From a virus: a stretch of 26,154 nt of DNA. This document shows, piece after piece, positions 7,901-14,635 of this stretch. How positions within the stretch are numbered: the first letter of the stretch is position 1; every line of letters begins with the position of its first letter. Both the position numbers and the translations under genes were made by a program. The stretch is taken from positions 1 through 26,154 of IMG/VR virus record IMGVR_UViG_3300034103_002323. The stretch is one strand, 5' to 3'. The notes beneath the pieces were generated by a model. The model had not been told where the DNA came from, did no database searches, and saw nothing but the letters and a program-made list of their open reading frames with translations.

Positions 7901-8883
7901 CCTGTAATGCTTTAATAAGCACCGAGAGGCTCTTTATCCTCTCGTAACATCAACTTAAGGGCGTTGATGAGTAGACTATATCTTCACCCACAGCAGGATT
8001 TTCCTCTGTTTGGGTGCTCCGCACTCGTGTCACCTTATCGGCTTCTACAACAAAGTTGTTGCGGTCAGCCTCGCTCCATTTTGACTTTCCTCGATTAGTT
8101 CGAGTGTCATAACGGAGGTCAAATTTGTATTGCATAGCTTTACAACCATAAGGCTTAAGTGCTTCTACAAAATTCCTAGCGTTTGTTCCGTTAGCACGAA
8201 GATTCCACAAATTTGGATTCTTTTTAGCTGAAGGTACGCGAGGAGTTAAAGAAGCTCCTGTAAGACTTTCTATCCAATCTGATACCGTCAAAGCAGTATC
8301 ATAAGGGACGTATAAAGCCAGCTCTACAATGCGTTCCCTAATGTAAGGTTCCCCGGTTCGCGTAGATTGGCCACGCTTTCGCAGGTGTAAGTTCCCGTCG
8401 TCCATGTACAGAACGGCAAGACCCTCTAAACCAATATCCCTTAGGAAAGTAGCTGTAAAAACTTTCTTCCCTTGAGGATACAGTTCCCTATAAATAGGTA
8501 CTAACAGCTCGTTCTGATTAGACCACCACTGACAGGAAGGAAAAGTTCCGGTCTGGCAGTCAGACTCGCGATCCTTTATGGGCTGTTTAATACCCAGAAT
8601 TCGGTTTAAGCGCCCCACTTTCCAGCGAAGGAACTCAAACTGTTTTCTTGAATGGGCTATGTGGAGACTAGGGTAAGTAGTCACCTGCCGTAAATGGCCG
8701 TCACCCAAACAAACCCCTTTTAAAAAGGAGCGATCGCTACGAGAGAGCATTTGAGCAGTGTTAGTCGTTGAACCTTCCAACCATTTCTGATTGGCTTGGC
8801 TGCTGATTGGCCTCCCTTTCGGGTCCGGCGTTCCAGCAATTCACGGAGTTTAACCTAAAGGCTTTCACCTAAAGGGACTCTAG
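7901..8883 (-). ncRNA. Group I self-splicing intron in the major capsid gene (~983 nt)
   Basis: Minus-strand core elements appear in canonical order: P-like AATTGCTGGAA (8841-8831), Q-like AATCAGCAGCCAAG (8808-8795), R-like GGTTCAACGACTAA (8774-8761) and S-like AAGATATAGTC (7984-7974). R and S can form P7 (GACTA with TAGTC). The endonuclease frame fills the loop between R and S, the P8 region. Best junction: exon 1 ends ...ATGGGT (8884), whose U can pair with G in an internal guide GUCC; the intron ends ...ATTACAGG (7901). P10 could form between CTA at the intron start and TAG at the exon 2 start. A second in-frame option (intron 8881-7902) cannot be excluded. Exon 1 meets an in-frame TAG right at the junction, so splicing is required. 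Confidence 0.88.
7950..8750 (-). CDS. LAGLIDADG homing endonuclease encoded in the group I intron
   Basis: A 266-residue protein from ATG 8750; a TTG 30 nt upstream is possible but lies in the conserved R element. It has two LAGLIDADG-type helices, FLKGVCLGDGHL (about 9-20) and GLEGLAVLYMDDGNL (about 107-121), each ending in the acidic residue expected at the active site. The second resembles the W/L-Y-M-D-D-G motif of the LAGLIDADG_2 family found in group I introns. Such enzymes cut the intronless allele and promote intron homing; some also act as maturases. The last codons overlap the intron S element, a common compact arrangement. There is no strong ribosome site. The frame is intact, so the enzyme may be active. 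Confidence 0.9.
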   Translation of the reverse strand: MLSRSDRSFLKGVCLGDGHLRQVTTYPSLHIAHSRKQFEFLRWKVGRLNRILGIKQPIKDRESDCQTGTFPSCQWWSNQNELLVPIYRELYPQGKKVFTATFLRDIGLEGLAVLYMDDGNLHLRKRGQSTRTGEPYIRERIVELALYVPYDTALTVSDWIESLTGASLTPRVPSAKKNPNLWNLRANGTNARNFVEALKPYGCKAMQYKFDLRYDTRTNRGKSKWSEADRNNFVVEADKVTRVRSTQTEENPAVGEDIVYSSTPLS

Positions 8884-9002
8884 ACCCATGGGTCCAAGTC
8901 ATGCACCACAACCGGCTCTGCAGCCATCTCTACAACATACGCTGGGTGCGGACGGTAGAGCTCTGCGCCGAGCAGCTTCGGAAAATCATTGTCGACGAAC
9001 AA
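8884..9002 (-). CDS. Major capsid protein, exon 1 (N-terminal 39-40 residues)
   Basis: A short 5' exon, easily missed because it starts with TTG and meets a stop (TAG) at the intron border. From TTG 9002 it reads (f)M-FVDNDFPKLLGAELYRP and ends ...HDLDPWV. A ribosome site, GGAGG (9011-9015), lies 8 nt upstream. No ATG or GTG exists in frame between the upstream in-frame TAG and this codon, so TTG is the only reasonable start. The reading phase at 8884 (two bases of a Val codon) fits exon 2 at 7900, giving ...DPWVSKQPGQ... after splicing. The alternative junction would give DPWVCSKQ. Confidence 0.82.
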
Positions 9003-9010
9003 AGCGTCAA

Positions 9011-9050
9011 CCTCCGAAGAACTACATACGTAATCTAACTAGAGAATCAA
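9011..9050 (-). promoter_or_regulatory. Candidate sigma-70 promoter and ribosome site of the capsid gene
   Basis: On the minus strand TTGATT (9050-9045) and TATGTA (9028-9023) are spaced 16 nt apart, followed by GGAGG (9015-9011) before the TTG start. The -10 box is imperfect, so the promoter is tentative; the ribosome site is clear. The region lies in the 80-nt gap after the Tyr/Gly-rich gene. Confidence 0.35.
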
Positions 9051-9082
9051 TAGATTAAAAGACCCTTGTCTCGTTTTTAGCG

Positions 9083-9796
9083 TTAACCTAATTTACGGCT
9101 GAGATTACGTACGCTCTCTGGCAGTTGGTAGTAAATGGAGCCATAATTGGAAACATATCTGGCCGCACCGCCGCGATACATGAATCTAAAAGGAACGGAC
9201 ATAAGCCCAGGTTCTTCCGTACGAACTGTCTGCGTATACGTCTTGCAGTACACCGGCGGGTTATAAACCCACTCAGATCGATTAGAAGTTCCCAGCGGAC
9301 CTAGCGAATTGGTAAGGATGCCTCCTTCGTATCGCCCGTGGGTGACGCCGCCGCCGGTTATGCCTTGCTGCCCTGTGTTACCAGTTGGCGTATTGTACGG
9401 ATCATATACTTGAGAGTCGGGTGCAGAGCCTCCAAAGTACGTAAATTTTCCTGCGTCCCGGACGCCATAATCCGGTCCGGTAAAAGTCTGAACTTTACGA
9501 CCGGCAATCGTATTAACAGTGACGGGCCGGTAACCCTGGTACGAGCTTAGAACACCGCTCGGTGCGTAATCGATGTTTTCGTAGTCAGTCCAATACCCAG
9601 AGATCGCCGCAGGAACTTGCCGCCACGCGGTCGAATACGTACCGCTGTAGCTAGGTGAGCCAGCGACAATCCTGCCTACGTCTGCTCCGGTATCTTGAAT
9701 ACCAGAACTGACTACGACATAACCTTGATGAGAGGGTCCGGTCTGTACCTGATGAGGCCCAGAATCATAGTTGTAATTTCGATACGATATATACAT
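9083..9796 (-). CDS. Tyr/Gly-rich virion protein candidate, 237 aa
   Basis: A 237-residue protein extremely rich in Tyr, Gly, Ser and Thr (for example MYISYRNYNYDSGPHQ at the start and VSNYGSIYYQLPESVRN near the end), with very few Lys and no membrane segment. Such composition suggests an extended beta-rich or glycine-loop structural protein. A single Cys is in VYCKTYTQTVRTEEPG (about 185-200). It lies between the small coiled-coil gene and the capsid gene, in the same operon. The ATG at 9796 has no clear ribosome site. The family is not recognised; a virion role is inferred from position. Confidence 0.75.
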   Translation of the reverse strand: MYISYRNYNYDSGPHQVQTGPSHQGYVVVSSGIQDTGADVGRIVAGSPSYSGTYSTAWRQVPAAISGYWTDYENIDYAPSGVLSSYQGYRPVTVNTIAGRKVQTFTGPDYGVRDAGKFTYFGGSAPDSQVYDPYNTPTGNTGQQGITGGGVTHGRYEGGILTNSLGPLGTSNRSEWVYNPPVYCKTYTQTVRTEEPGLMSVPFRFMYRGGAARYVSNYGSIYYQLPESVRNLSRKLG

Positions 9797-9822
9797 TTAA
9801 AGCAGCCAGAGCTGCCTTAATT

Positions 9823-10032
9823 CTAAGCGGCGGGGGTGTTATCAGTCGGAGCGTCGACAGCGATGTTATCAGTCGGAGCTTCAGCAGGGATTCGACTGTC
9901 AAGGGCACGAATATCGCTGCCGATTAAGGTTATATCCCGAGCGTAATTAGCTTTAAGCTCTTCGAGTTCTTTTTTAAGCTGCTCGACTTCGGTATTCTCT
10001 CCGCCACGGCGGCGACCAATGGAGTTGGGCAC
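9823..10032 (-). CDS. Small coiled-coil protein, 69 aa
   Basis: It starts at GTG 10032, only 3 nt after the stop of the preceding small basic gene. Residues 1-12 are basic (MPNSIGRRRGGE). Residues 14-48 form a heptad-like helix (VEQLKKELEELKANYARD), then a short acidic tail in which APTDN occurs twice with a 9-residue period; the DNA shows this as a 16-nt direct repeat (9837-9852 and 9864-9879). A small coiled-coil protein just before the capsid gene could assist assembly, but no function is assigned. Confidence 0.65.
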   Translation of the reverse strand: MPNSIGRRRGGENTEVEQLKKELEELKANYARDITLIGSDIRALDSRIPAEAPTDNIAVDAPTDNTPAA

Positions 10033-10035
10033 GGA

Positions 10036-10218
10036 TTACTTACCTTTGTTCTTTTTGTATTTTACAGCTTTTTTCTTCGCTTCCTCGCGGTTTTTTACAC
10101 GCTCAGGAAGCTCACCTTTAGTCTTCTTTTCGTACTCATCTACCTTAGATTTAGAAATTTCACCTCGTTCCTGCATGGCATAGAATTTACGCCTTTGAGC
10201 TTCTGACTTAAAAGGCAT
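10036..10218 (-). CDS. Small Lys/Arg-rich protein, MPFKSEAQRRKFYAM type
   Basis: A 60-residue protein with about one third Lys and Arg. The N-terminal MPFKSEAQRRKFYAM and the later LPERVKNREEAKKK are a recognisable pattern of short conserved proteins in many phages and environmental viruses; no function is established to my knowledge. The high positive charge fits binding to DNA or RNA. It is the first gene after the terminator at 10247-10278, so it probably opens the capsid transcript. The gap upstream is AT-rich, but no convincing promoter could be fixed. Confidence 0.75.
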   Translation of the reverse strand: MPFKSEAQRRKFYAMQERGEISKSKVDEYEKKTKGELPERVKNREEAKKKAVKYKKNKGK

Positions 10219-10246
10219 CGTAATAAATGGTTTTTAACAGTCTACT

Positions 10247-10278
10247 TAATAAAAAACCCCCGTTGTCCAGACGGGGGT
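10247..10278 (-). terminator. Rho-independent terminator after the scaffold gene
   Basis: A perfect 8-bp stem (ACCCCCGT / ACGGGGGT, 10256-10263 with 10271-10278) has a 7-nt loop and a T run (10255-10250) in the minus direction. A second small hairpin (AACGGTG/CACCGTT, 10301-10319) without a T run lies between it and the scaffold stop. Together they separate the terminase/portal/scaffold transcript from the capsid transcript. Confidence 0.88.
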
Positions 10279-10333
10279 AAAAAGACTCGTCCACCATGCG
10301 AACGGTGCTTTACACCGTTTAACTAACTCTACC

Positions 10334-11287
10334 TCAGGCTTGATCCAAGAACAACAGTTTGGCTCGCAGAGACTCAGGAGACATGTTGTTCAGGTAACGC
10401 CAAGCTTGATCAGGAGCTTGGTTCATAACCTGGCCAAACTGTTCCCACTGCGCGTTGGGGTCTTGAGTACGCTGACCGCCGGTAGCAGCGGCAGGCACAG
10501 CAGGCACCTGATCGTAGTTGGGTGTATAGGACTGCTGTTGGAGAGCAGTGCGAGCGTTATCGGCAGCGATCTGTTCGTCGGTGCGAAGATCGGTGGGATA
10601 CACCTCGGTGAAGAACCGGTTGGTGTAGTCAGCCAGATGATCAGGATCAGTCAGAATCTGCTCCATAGCCATGCCACGGGTGGCAATTTGCTCCAGAGTC
10701 TGATGCTGTTGGATCAGCGCATCCTCCAGGGTGGTGGAGTACTGATTCAAGATCGCAGGCGCTTCGAGGCCGAAGTGGTTAACGACGGCGGCGCTTGCTT
10801 GGCTTAACTGCGGCTCCTGCGCCGTAGAAGTCGGCGAGGAAATTGGGGTCGTATAGACGCTGTTGGATAAGGTCGGCTGAACCGTAGGGGGTTGGTAAGC
10901 CCAGGGCTGTTGGGCCTGTAAAGCCAGATTGCTCTGTTGAATATCCGGCGCCGCTACCTGGGGCTGCGCTAACGATGCTGTCTGGCTGAGGGACGGGGAG
11001 AGCCGGGAGACGATCCGGTCCAGGCTGCCCAGCGCTGCCTCCCATGGGTTGCTCGGGGAGGAGGCTGACGGAAACTGGCTGGACTGGCTGTTGATAGAAG
11101 GGACCGTAGCCAGTTGTGCCGGCGACGGCGCTTGGGCTGTAGTTGCCGAAGCTACCGCCGGGGTAGGGGTTTGCGCCACCCACTGAGGGTAGACGGTTGA
11201 GCCCATATCCGGGGAGAAGGCCGCCTGGGGCGCCGCTACTGCCGGGGAGACCGGGCTCGGGGTCGAAGCTGGGATCGCTTGGCTCAT
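10334..11287 (-). CDS. Probable capsid scaffolding protein, overlapping the portal gene
   Basis: A 317-residue protein placed between portal and capsid genes, where scaffolds usually lie. Residues 1-170 are Pro/Ser/Ala/Gln rich and probably disordered, with a short helix (NPWEAALGSLDRIVSRL, about 82-98). Residues 175-245 are helical and acidic (EQILTDPDHLADYTNRFFTE), and the C-terminus is a helix ending AKLLFLDQA. An acidic Gln-rich helical protein with a charged tail fits scaffold proteins. The start is uncertain: ATG 11287 or ATG 11206, neither with a ribosome site. From 11287, 509 nt are shared with the portal gene in another frame. The well-folded C-terminal half lies outside the overlap. 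Confidence 0.78.
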   Translation of the reverse strand: MSQAIPASTPSPVSPAVAAPQAAFSPDMGSTVYPQWVAQTPTPAVASATTAQAPSPAQLATVPSINSQSSQFPSASSPSNPWEAALGSLDRIVSRLSPSLSQTASLAQPQVAAPDIQQSNLALQAQQPWAYQPPTVQPTLSNSVYTTPISSPTSTAQEPQLSQASAAVVNHFGLEAPAILNQYSTTLEDALIQQHQTLEQIATRGMAMEQILTDPDHLADYTNRFFTEVYPTDLRTDEQIAADNARTALQQQSYTPNYDQVPAVPAAATGGQRTQDPNAQWEQFGQVMNQAPDQAWRYLNNMSPESLRAKLLFLDQA

Positions 11288-13019
11288 AGCTGCCCGAGTA
11301 AGTTAGTTCTTGCGCGAGGTGATCGAATGTGCGGTAGAGGAGAGGCGTTATATTTAACCTCGGATCTGCCGCTAAGGGCTGGGTCGGCGCAAGAGGGTGC
11401 GGCGACTGCATCAGCTGATTTAATGTTAGCAGGAAATTTTGTAGTGCGGCTTGCGTTTGTTGAATCATTCTGAAGGGGAAACCCTTCAACATTTCCGCTC
11501 GTTCTAAATCACTTTTATCTGGGAACAAGTAACGCAGCGCTTCCACGCTGTCAACACCTAGCTCCTGAAGATTTCGAACAACGATCGATTTCTGGTTGAT
11601 GTCGTAAGCGGTGTCTTCATAAACATCGCCTTGGAATCGATACGTTACTTCTCTATCTCCGTCTGGCGGAAGACCAAAAACTCCACCAGGTACTTTGTTT
11701 TCAGAGAGGGCCGTTTGAATAGCAAGATCTACATCCTGCTCGTACTTAGCCAGCTTCTTTTGATAACGTTCCGCTGCTTCCGGAGTTTCTTCTTTTGGCT
11801 CCTTGGGAGGAGTCAAACCCATGACAGAAATAAAACTCTCGCGGAAAACCTGCTCCTGGTGGTAAACAATCATTTCCAGCAGTCGGCAGAAGCCGTAGCT
11901 CAAAAAACTCTTATTTTTACGAAGAGCAGTCGCTTGAGCACGACCCATAAGGCCCTTAATTTCCGTCGCAGTGGCACCGGCGCTAATCGATATTTCGTCA
12001 ACGCCGCCGAGTGCGGTTCGAATTTCTTCTCGTAGTAACAACGCATATCGATTCATGTCCCCGTTTACGGGGTCAGGGGTCATGTAACCAACCCGATCCG
12101 ACGGCTCTACGTTGGCAATAATTCGAGGAACTCGAAGACCCCCGATACCAGACTGCGATCCGAACGGATCTGAGACCCTCGTGGAAGGAGAATCTAAACC
12201 GCCAAATCCGCTTTGACTGCTGATCGTCGGACGGAAGTTACGATCGGTATCACTCGCCTCCACCAGATCACTACGCGGACGCGAACTGATCAGAGTCGGA
12301 TTACCAAAGAACTCAATGTTCTTGGCAATATTCTGCATCATTTGATCATGCAGAACGATCTGCTGCATGAACGGCTCGAATTCACCTTCGCCTTCGGTAC
12401 CGCTGGCGTTCGGCTTGTTTAAAACCTCCACGGCGGGGATAAACCCCAGCGTATTTGGCCGACTATTGCGCGGAGTAATGACAGAGCCTGGCTCTAAGTC
12501 AAAACTCAGCTCCGTGTCGGCTTCGTACTCTGTGATCGTCTCGGCCGTAATTGAGATACGGACGTACCTCTTGTTCTGCCCGTAAGTATTTGAAGGCAGT
12601 CCTAAATTGCCGTTTTTAACTTTGTACGAATAAAGGATTACGACTTCTTCAATCTCTCCGTTTAGATCGTGGTAAACCCGATACTGGTTTTTGTTAAAAA
12701 AGTAAATCTGATACTTCAGCTTGGGATCGGGTCTGAAATAGAAAAGACCCGAACCGTCAATCAAAAAATTCCGAACGATAGCCGGGAAACGGATATCAAG
12801 TTTATTAAGTTTTATCAGATCATCTAGAAACTTACTACGAGCTTTATACGTATCTTGTTCACAGTAAAAAAACAGACCCTTCTTGATCATAAGAAGGGTC
12901 ATCTGCTGCACATGACTCAGTACCACCATCGTGGCGGACTGCTTTGAGCGATCCTGAGTCCGAGCTGCCTCCAGAATCTCACTGAATCGTCCCCGGACGC
13001 TTAAAAGATCTGCAGGCAT
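10779..13019 (-). CDS. Portal protein, 746 aa
   Basis: The portal forms the twelve-subunit ring through which DNA enters the head. The first ~570 residues look like a portal core: helix-rich N-terminus, a beta-rich wing (KYQIYFFNKNQYRVYHDLNG), a long LREEIRTALGGVDEISISAG segment of the clip/stem type, and a helical crown region (VEALRYLFPDKSDLERAEML). The tail from about residue 578 to 746 is Pro/Gly/Tyr-rich and ends in five basic residues (KRRRR). This tail corresponds almost exactly to the stretch shared with the scaffold gene. Portal cores are often 450-600 residues, so the tail is an extension. The gene follows the GT17 gene by 18 nt; ATG 13019 has no ribosome site. Identification is by size, order and pattern. 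Confidence 0.85.
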   Translation of the reverse strand: MPADLLSVRGRFSEILEAARTQDRSKQSATMVVLSHVQQMTLLMIKKGLFFYCEQDTYKARSKFLDDLIKLNKLDIRFPAIVRNFLIDGSGLFYFRPDPKLKYQIYFFNKNQYRVYHDLNGEIEEVVILYSYKVKNGNLGLPSNTYGQNKRYVRISITAETITEYEADTELSFDLEPGSVITPRNSRPNTLGFIPAVEVLNKPNASGTEGEGEFEPFMQQIVLHDQMMQNIAKNIEFFGNPTLISSRPRSDLVEASDTDRNFRPTISSQSGFGGLDSPSTRVSDPFGSQSGIGGLRVPRIIANVEPSDRVGYMTPDPVNGDMNRYALLLREEIRTALGGVDEISISAGATATEIKGLMGRAQATALRKNKSFLSYGFCRLLEMIVYHQEQVFRESFISVMGLTPPKEPKEETPEAAERYQKKLAKYEQDVDLAIQTALSENKVPGGVFGLPPDGDREVTYRFQGDVYEDTAYDINQKSIVVRNLQELGVDSVEALRYLFPDKSDLERAEMLKGFPFRMIQQTQAALQNFLLTLNQLMQSPHPLAPTQPLAADPRLNITPLLYRTFDHLAQELTYSGSYEPSDPSFDPEPGLPGSSGAPGGLLPGYGLNRLPSVGGANPYPGGSFGNYSPSAVAGTTGYGPFYQQPVQPVSVSLLPEQPMGGSAGQPGPDRLPALPVPQPDSIVSAAPGSGAGYSTEQSGFTGPTALGLPTPYGSADLIQQRLYDPNFLADFYGAGAAVKPSKRRRR

Positions 13020-13037
13020 TTTACAAAAACGACGTTA

Positions 13038-13880
13038 TCAGGAGTCCGGAAGAAGGTACTCCTTCACTCGTTCTAGTTTAAACAATTCTGGCGGTAAAAG
13101 ATCATGCGGATACGAGGTCAGCAGATGATCTTTGCGACCGAGCGGATCTGTGCCACCCGCCTCCGCTTTGTAATTATCTAAATAGCTCAGCATCTCCTCG
13201 CTGTACGCAGGAGCATGAGCATTTGGAATGTCGTCATAGCAGTGCGAGAAAGACGTCAGTTTGCGCTTAAGGCGATCAGGCCCTCCCATCCAACTAAAAT
13301 GCCATCCTGCATCACAGTCTCCTACCACAAGATCGTTGGGGTTCTGGCGAATCTCCGAAAGAGTTTGATCTAGATGATCGTGAAGAACGACGGTCCCGCA
13401 GGTCCAGTTGGTCGGGGGTTTCGTCTTATCCCCGTCCGGGCTCATAACACGAAGATCTGCCCGCCCGTACATCATCGGCATAGAAAGACGCACACAACGT
13501 GCAGGATCTTCTTTAGCGAGCTCTACAGCTTCTAAAAGAGCAGACGGCTTAGGAATCTCGTCGACATCAGAGAAGAAGAAGACCGAATCCGGCGGCGTCA
13601 TCCGCATACCCACGGCAAGAGCGTCGCGCTGAGCGTATTCGCGGACCCAAGGGTTAGGAGCGATATCCGGCGGCGGCAGTTCGACGTGCAGCACCTGAAG
13701 TTTATCTTCAGGCAGACCGAGTTTTCGAATCGTCTCTAAACAAGTGAACGGTTTTTCGTCGCCCTTAAAAGTCCGGTTGGCGTCGGTAATGATGAAGCCG
13801 TCAACAATATCTTTAAGAATTTCTACGCGAAGTTCGAGCAGCTCAGCTTCGTTGAAATAGAGAAAACAATCAAAGAGCAT
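13038..13880 (-). CDS. Glycosyltransferase family 17-like protein
   Basis: A 280-residue protein from ATG 13880. An upstream in-frame TTG at 13913 is less likely, because MLFDCFLYFNEAELLELR is the usual start of this family. The pattern FDxFxxFNExxLLxxR, then a Asp-Ala-Asn-Arg-Thr-Phe-Lys-Gly segment, and later FFFSDVDEIP (acidic metal and nucleotide-sugar site) match GT17 enzymes, whose animal members add N-acetylglucosamine to mannose. Phage and bacterial GT17 members probably transfer sugars to other glycans. No membrane segment, so cytoplasmic. It sits among virion genes just before the portal gene, suggesting late expression. Confidence 0.88.
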   Translation of the reverse strand: MLFDCFLYFNEAELLELRVEILKDIVDGFIITDANRTFKGDEKPFTCLETIRKLGLPEDKLQVLHVELPPPDIAPNPWVREYAQRDALAVGMRMTPPDSVFFFSDVDEIPKPSALLEAVELAKEDPARCVRLSMPMMYGRADLRVMSPDGDKTKPPTNWTCGTVVLHDHLDQTLSEIRQNPNDLVVGDCDAGWHFSWMGGPDRLKRKLTSFSHCYDDIPNAHAPAYSEEMLSYLDNYKAEAGGTDPLGRKDHLLTSYPHDLLPPELFKLERVKEYLLPDS

Positions 13881-13932
13881 GGAAGGCCGAAACGGGCCTG
13901 CACAGCTTAGCAAGATTTGCTATAAAAAGCAC

Positions 13933-14184
13933 TCACCAGCTCCGACACGCCCAGTAGCGAGCTTTTAATTTGCTTCCGGGATTGTCGCAGTTATGTCTGG
14001 CCCGGAAGTTAGCGCGTCGCTCAGGAATATGTTTTTTGATCGTCATGTTCGGGTCACCAAAACGTACTAAACGTACCTGATCCCCTTCTTTAGCAGCGAC
14101 CGCAAATTTCTTACCGCCGCCAGAATCGCGACGAGGTTTGTTGTACCCGTCAAACACTTCTCCGGCAATACGAATCTTGGCCAT
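13933..14184 (-). CDS. Small basic protein with RARHxCxNPGxKxKARYW motif
   Basis: An 83-residue protein. The segment KKFAVAAKEGDQVRLVRFGD is followed by the motif RRANFRARHNCDNPGSKLKA and the ending RYWACRSW. I recognise this pattern from short conserved proteins in phages and large DNA viruses. Two Cys and one His near the C-terminus could bind a metal, but this is not shown. The start ATG at 14184 overlaps the preceding stop (TGATG), so translation is coupled. It is the last of three adjacent small basic genes. Function unknown. Confidence 0.8.
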   Translation of the reverse strand: MAKIRIAGEVFDGYNKPRRDSGGGKKFAVAAKEGDQVRLVRFGDPNMTIKKHIPERRANFRARHNCDNPGSKLKARYWACRSW

Positions 14185-14402
14185 CAGCTTTTGTTCTTTT
14201 TCTTAATGTACTCGGAAGCACGACGACGAGCTTCTTTAGCTTTTTCAGTATTGGGCACTTGAGTATTCACAGGTTTGTTACCAGCCGTGGCACGTTTCTT
14301 TTTTTCATCCGTGGCGCGGCGCTCTTCATCGCTCATTGAAGCCCACGCGGACTTAGGCAGATATCGCTCGGTTCGACCTTTTTCTCGCGCTAAATCAGCC
14401 AT
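14184..14402 (-). CDS. Small Lys/Arg-rich protein, RYLPKSAWASMSDEE type
   Basis: A 72-residue basic protein. RYLPKSAWASMSDEERRATD, followed by a KKKR run and NTQVPNTEKAKEARRRA, resembles short conserved segments that I recall from aquatic viruses, including large DNA viruses. The charge pattern suggests nucleic-acid binding, with a folded N-terminal helix pair and a disordered tail. It begins 2 nt after the preceding stop and its own stop overlaps the next ATG, so the three small genes form a coupled set. No function is established to my knowledge. Confidence 0.78.
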   Translation of the reverse strand: MADLAREKGRTERYLPKSAWASMSDEERRATDEKKKRATAGNKPVNTQVPNTEKAKEARRRASEYIKKKNKS

Positions 14403-14404
14403 AA

Positions 14405-14635
14405 CTAGGACTTTTTGCTTTTTTCGTATTCTTCACGCGTCTGCCAATCTTCTTTGCCCCAGCGACTTAGCTTGTTTTCACTAGATTTTTTACCTTCGTA
14501 TTTGCCGCCCGCTTCCTTGTAGTACTTAACAGCCAACTGCATAGCCCGCGCTGAATGCCCACCTAAGCGCTTGCGAGCTTTAGCTTTTGCGGCGGCCCAT
14601 TTTGCAGGGTCTTTTTTCTTTGCGACTTCAGACAC
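14405..14635 (-). CDS. Small basic protein, DUF5872-like
   Basis: A 76-residue protein starting at GTG 14635, overlapping the preceding stop by 8 nt. The segments KDPAKWAAAKAKARKRLGG, HSARAMQLAVKYYKEAGGKY and LSRWGKEDWQTREEY follow the pattern of the DUF5872 family as I recall it: a W-x-x-x-K-x-x-A, G-G-x-H-S-A-R-A-M-Q motif and K-x-x-x-W-x-x-E-x-W. The family has no known function and occurs in viruses and bacteria. About 30 percent of residues are Lys or Arg. It is the first of the three adjacent basic genes. Confidence 0.8.
   Translation of the reverse strand: MSEVAKKKDPAKWAAAKAKARKRLGGHSARAMQLAVKYYKEAGGKYEGKKSSENKLSRWGKEDWQTREEYEKSKKS

Noticed and set aside
7210-7947. Plus-strand 245-codon frame opposite the capsid gene
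   Set aside because: Antisense shadow of a strongly biased capsid sequence; it crosses the intron border and has no ribosome site or recognisable domain.
7950-8780. Endonuclease as part of an intein in the capsid protein
   Set aside because: The endonuclease is not in frame with exon 1, which meets a stop at the junction; no splicing Cys/Ser and His-Asn blocks are seen, whereas group I core elements are.
10301-10319. Second hairpin after the scaffold gene as an independent terminator
   Set aside because: A 7-bp stem without any T run on either side; probably only an accessory structure.
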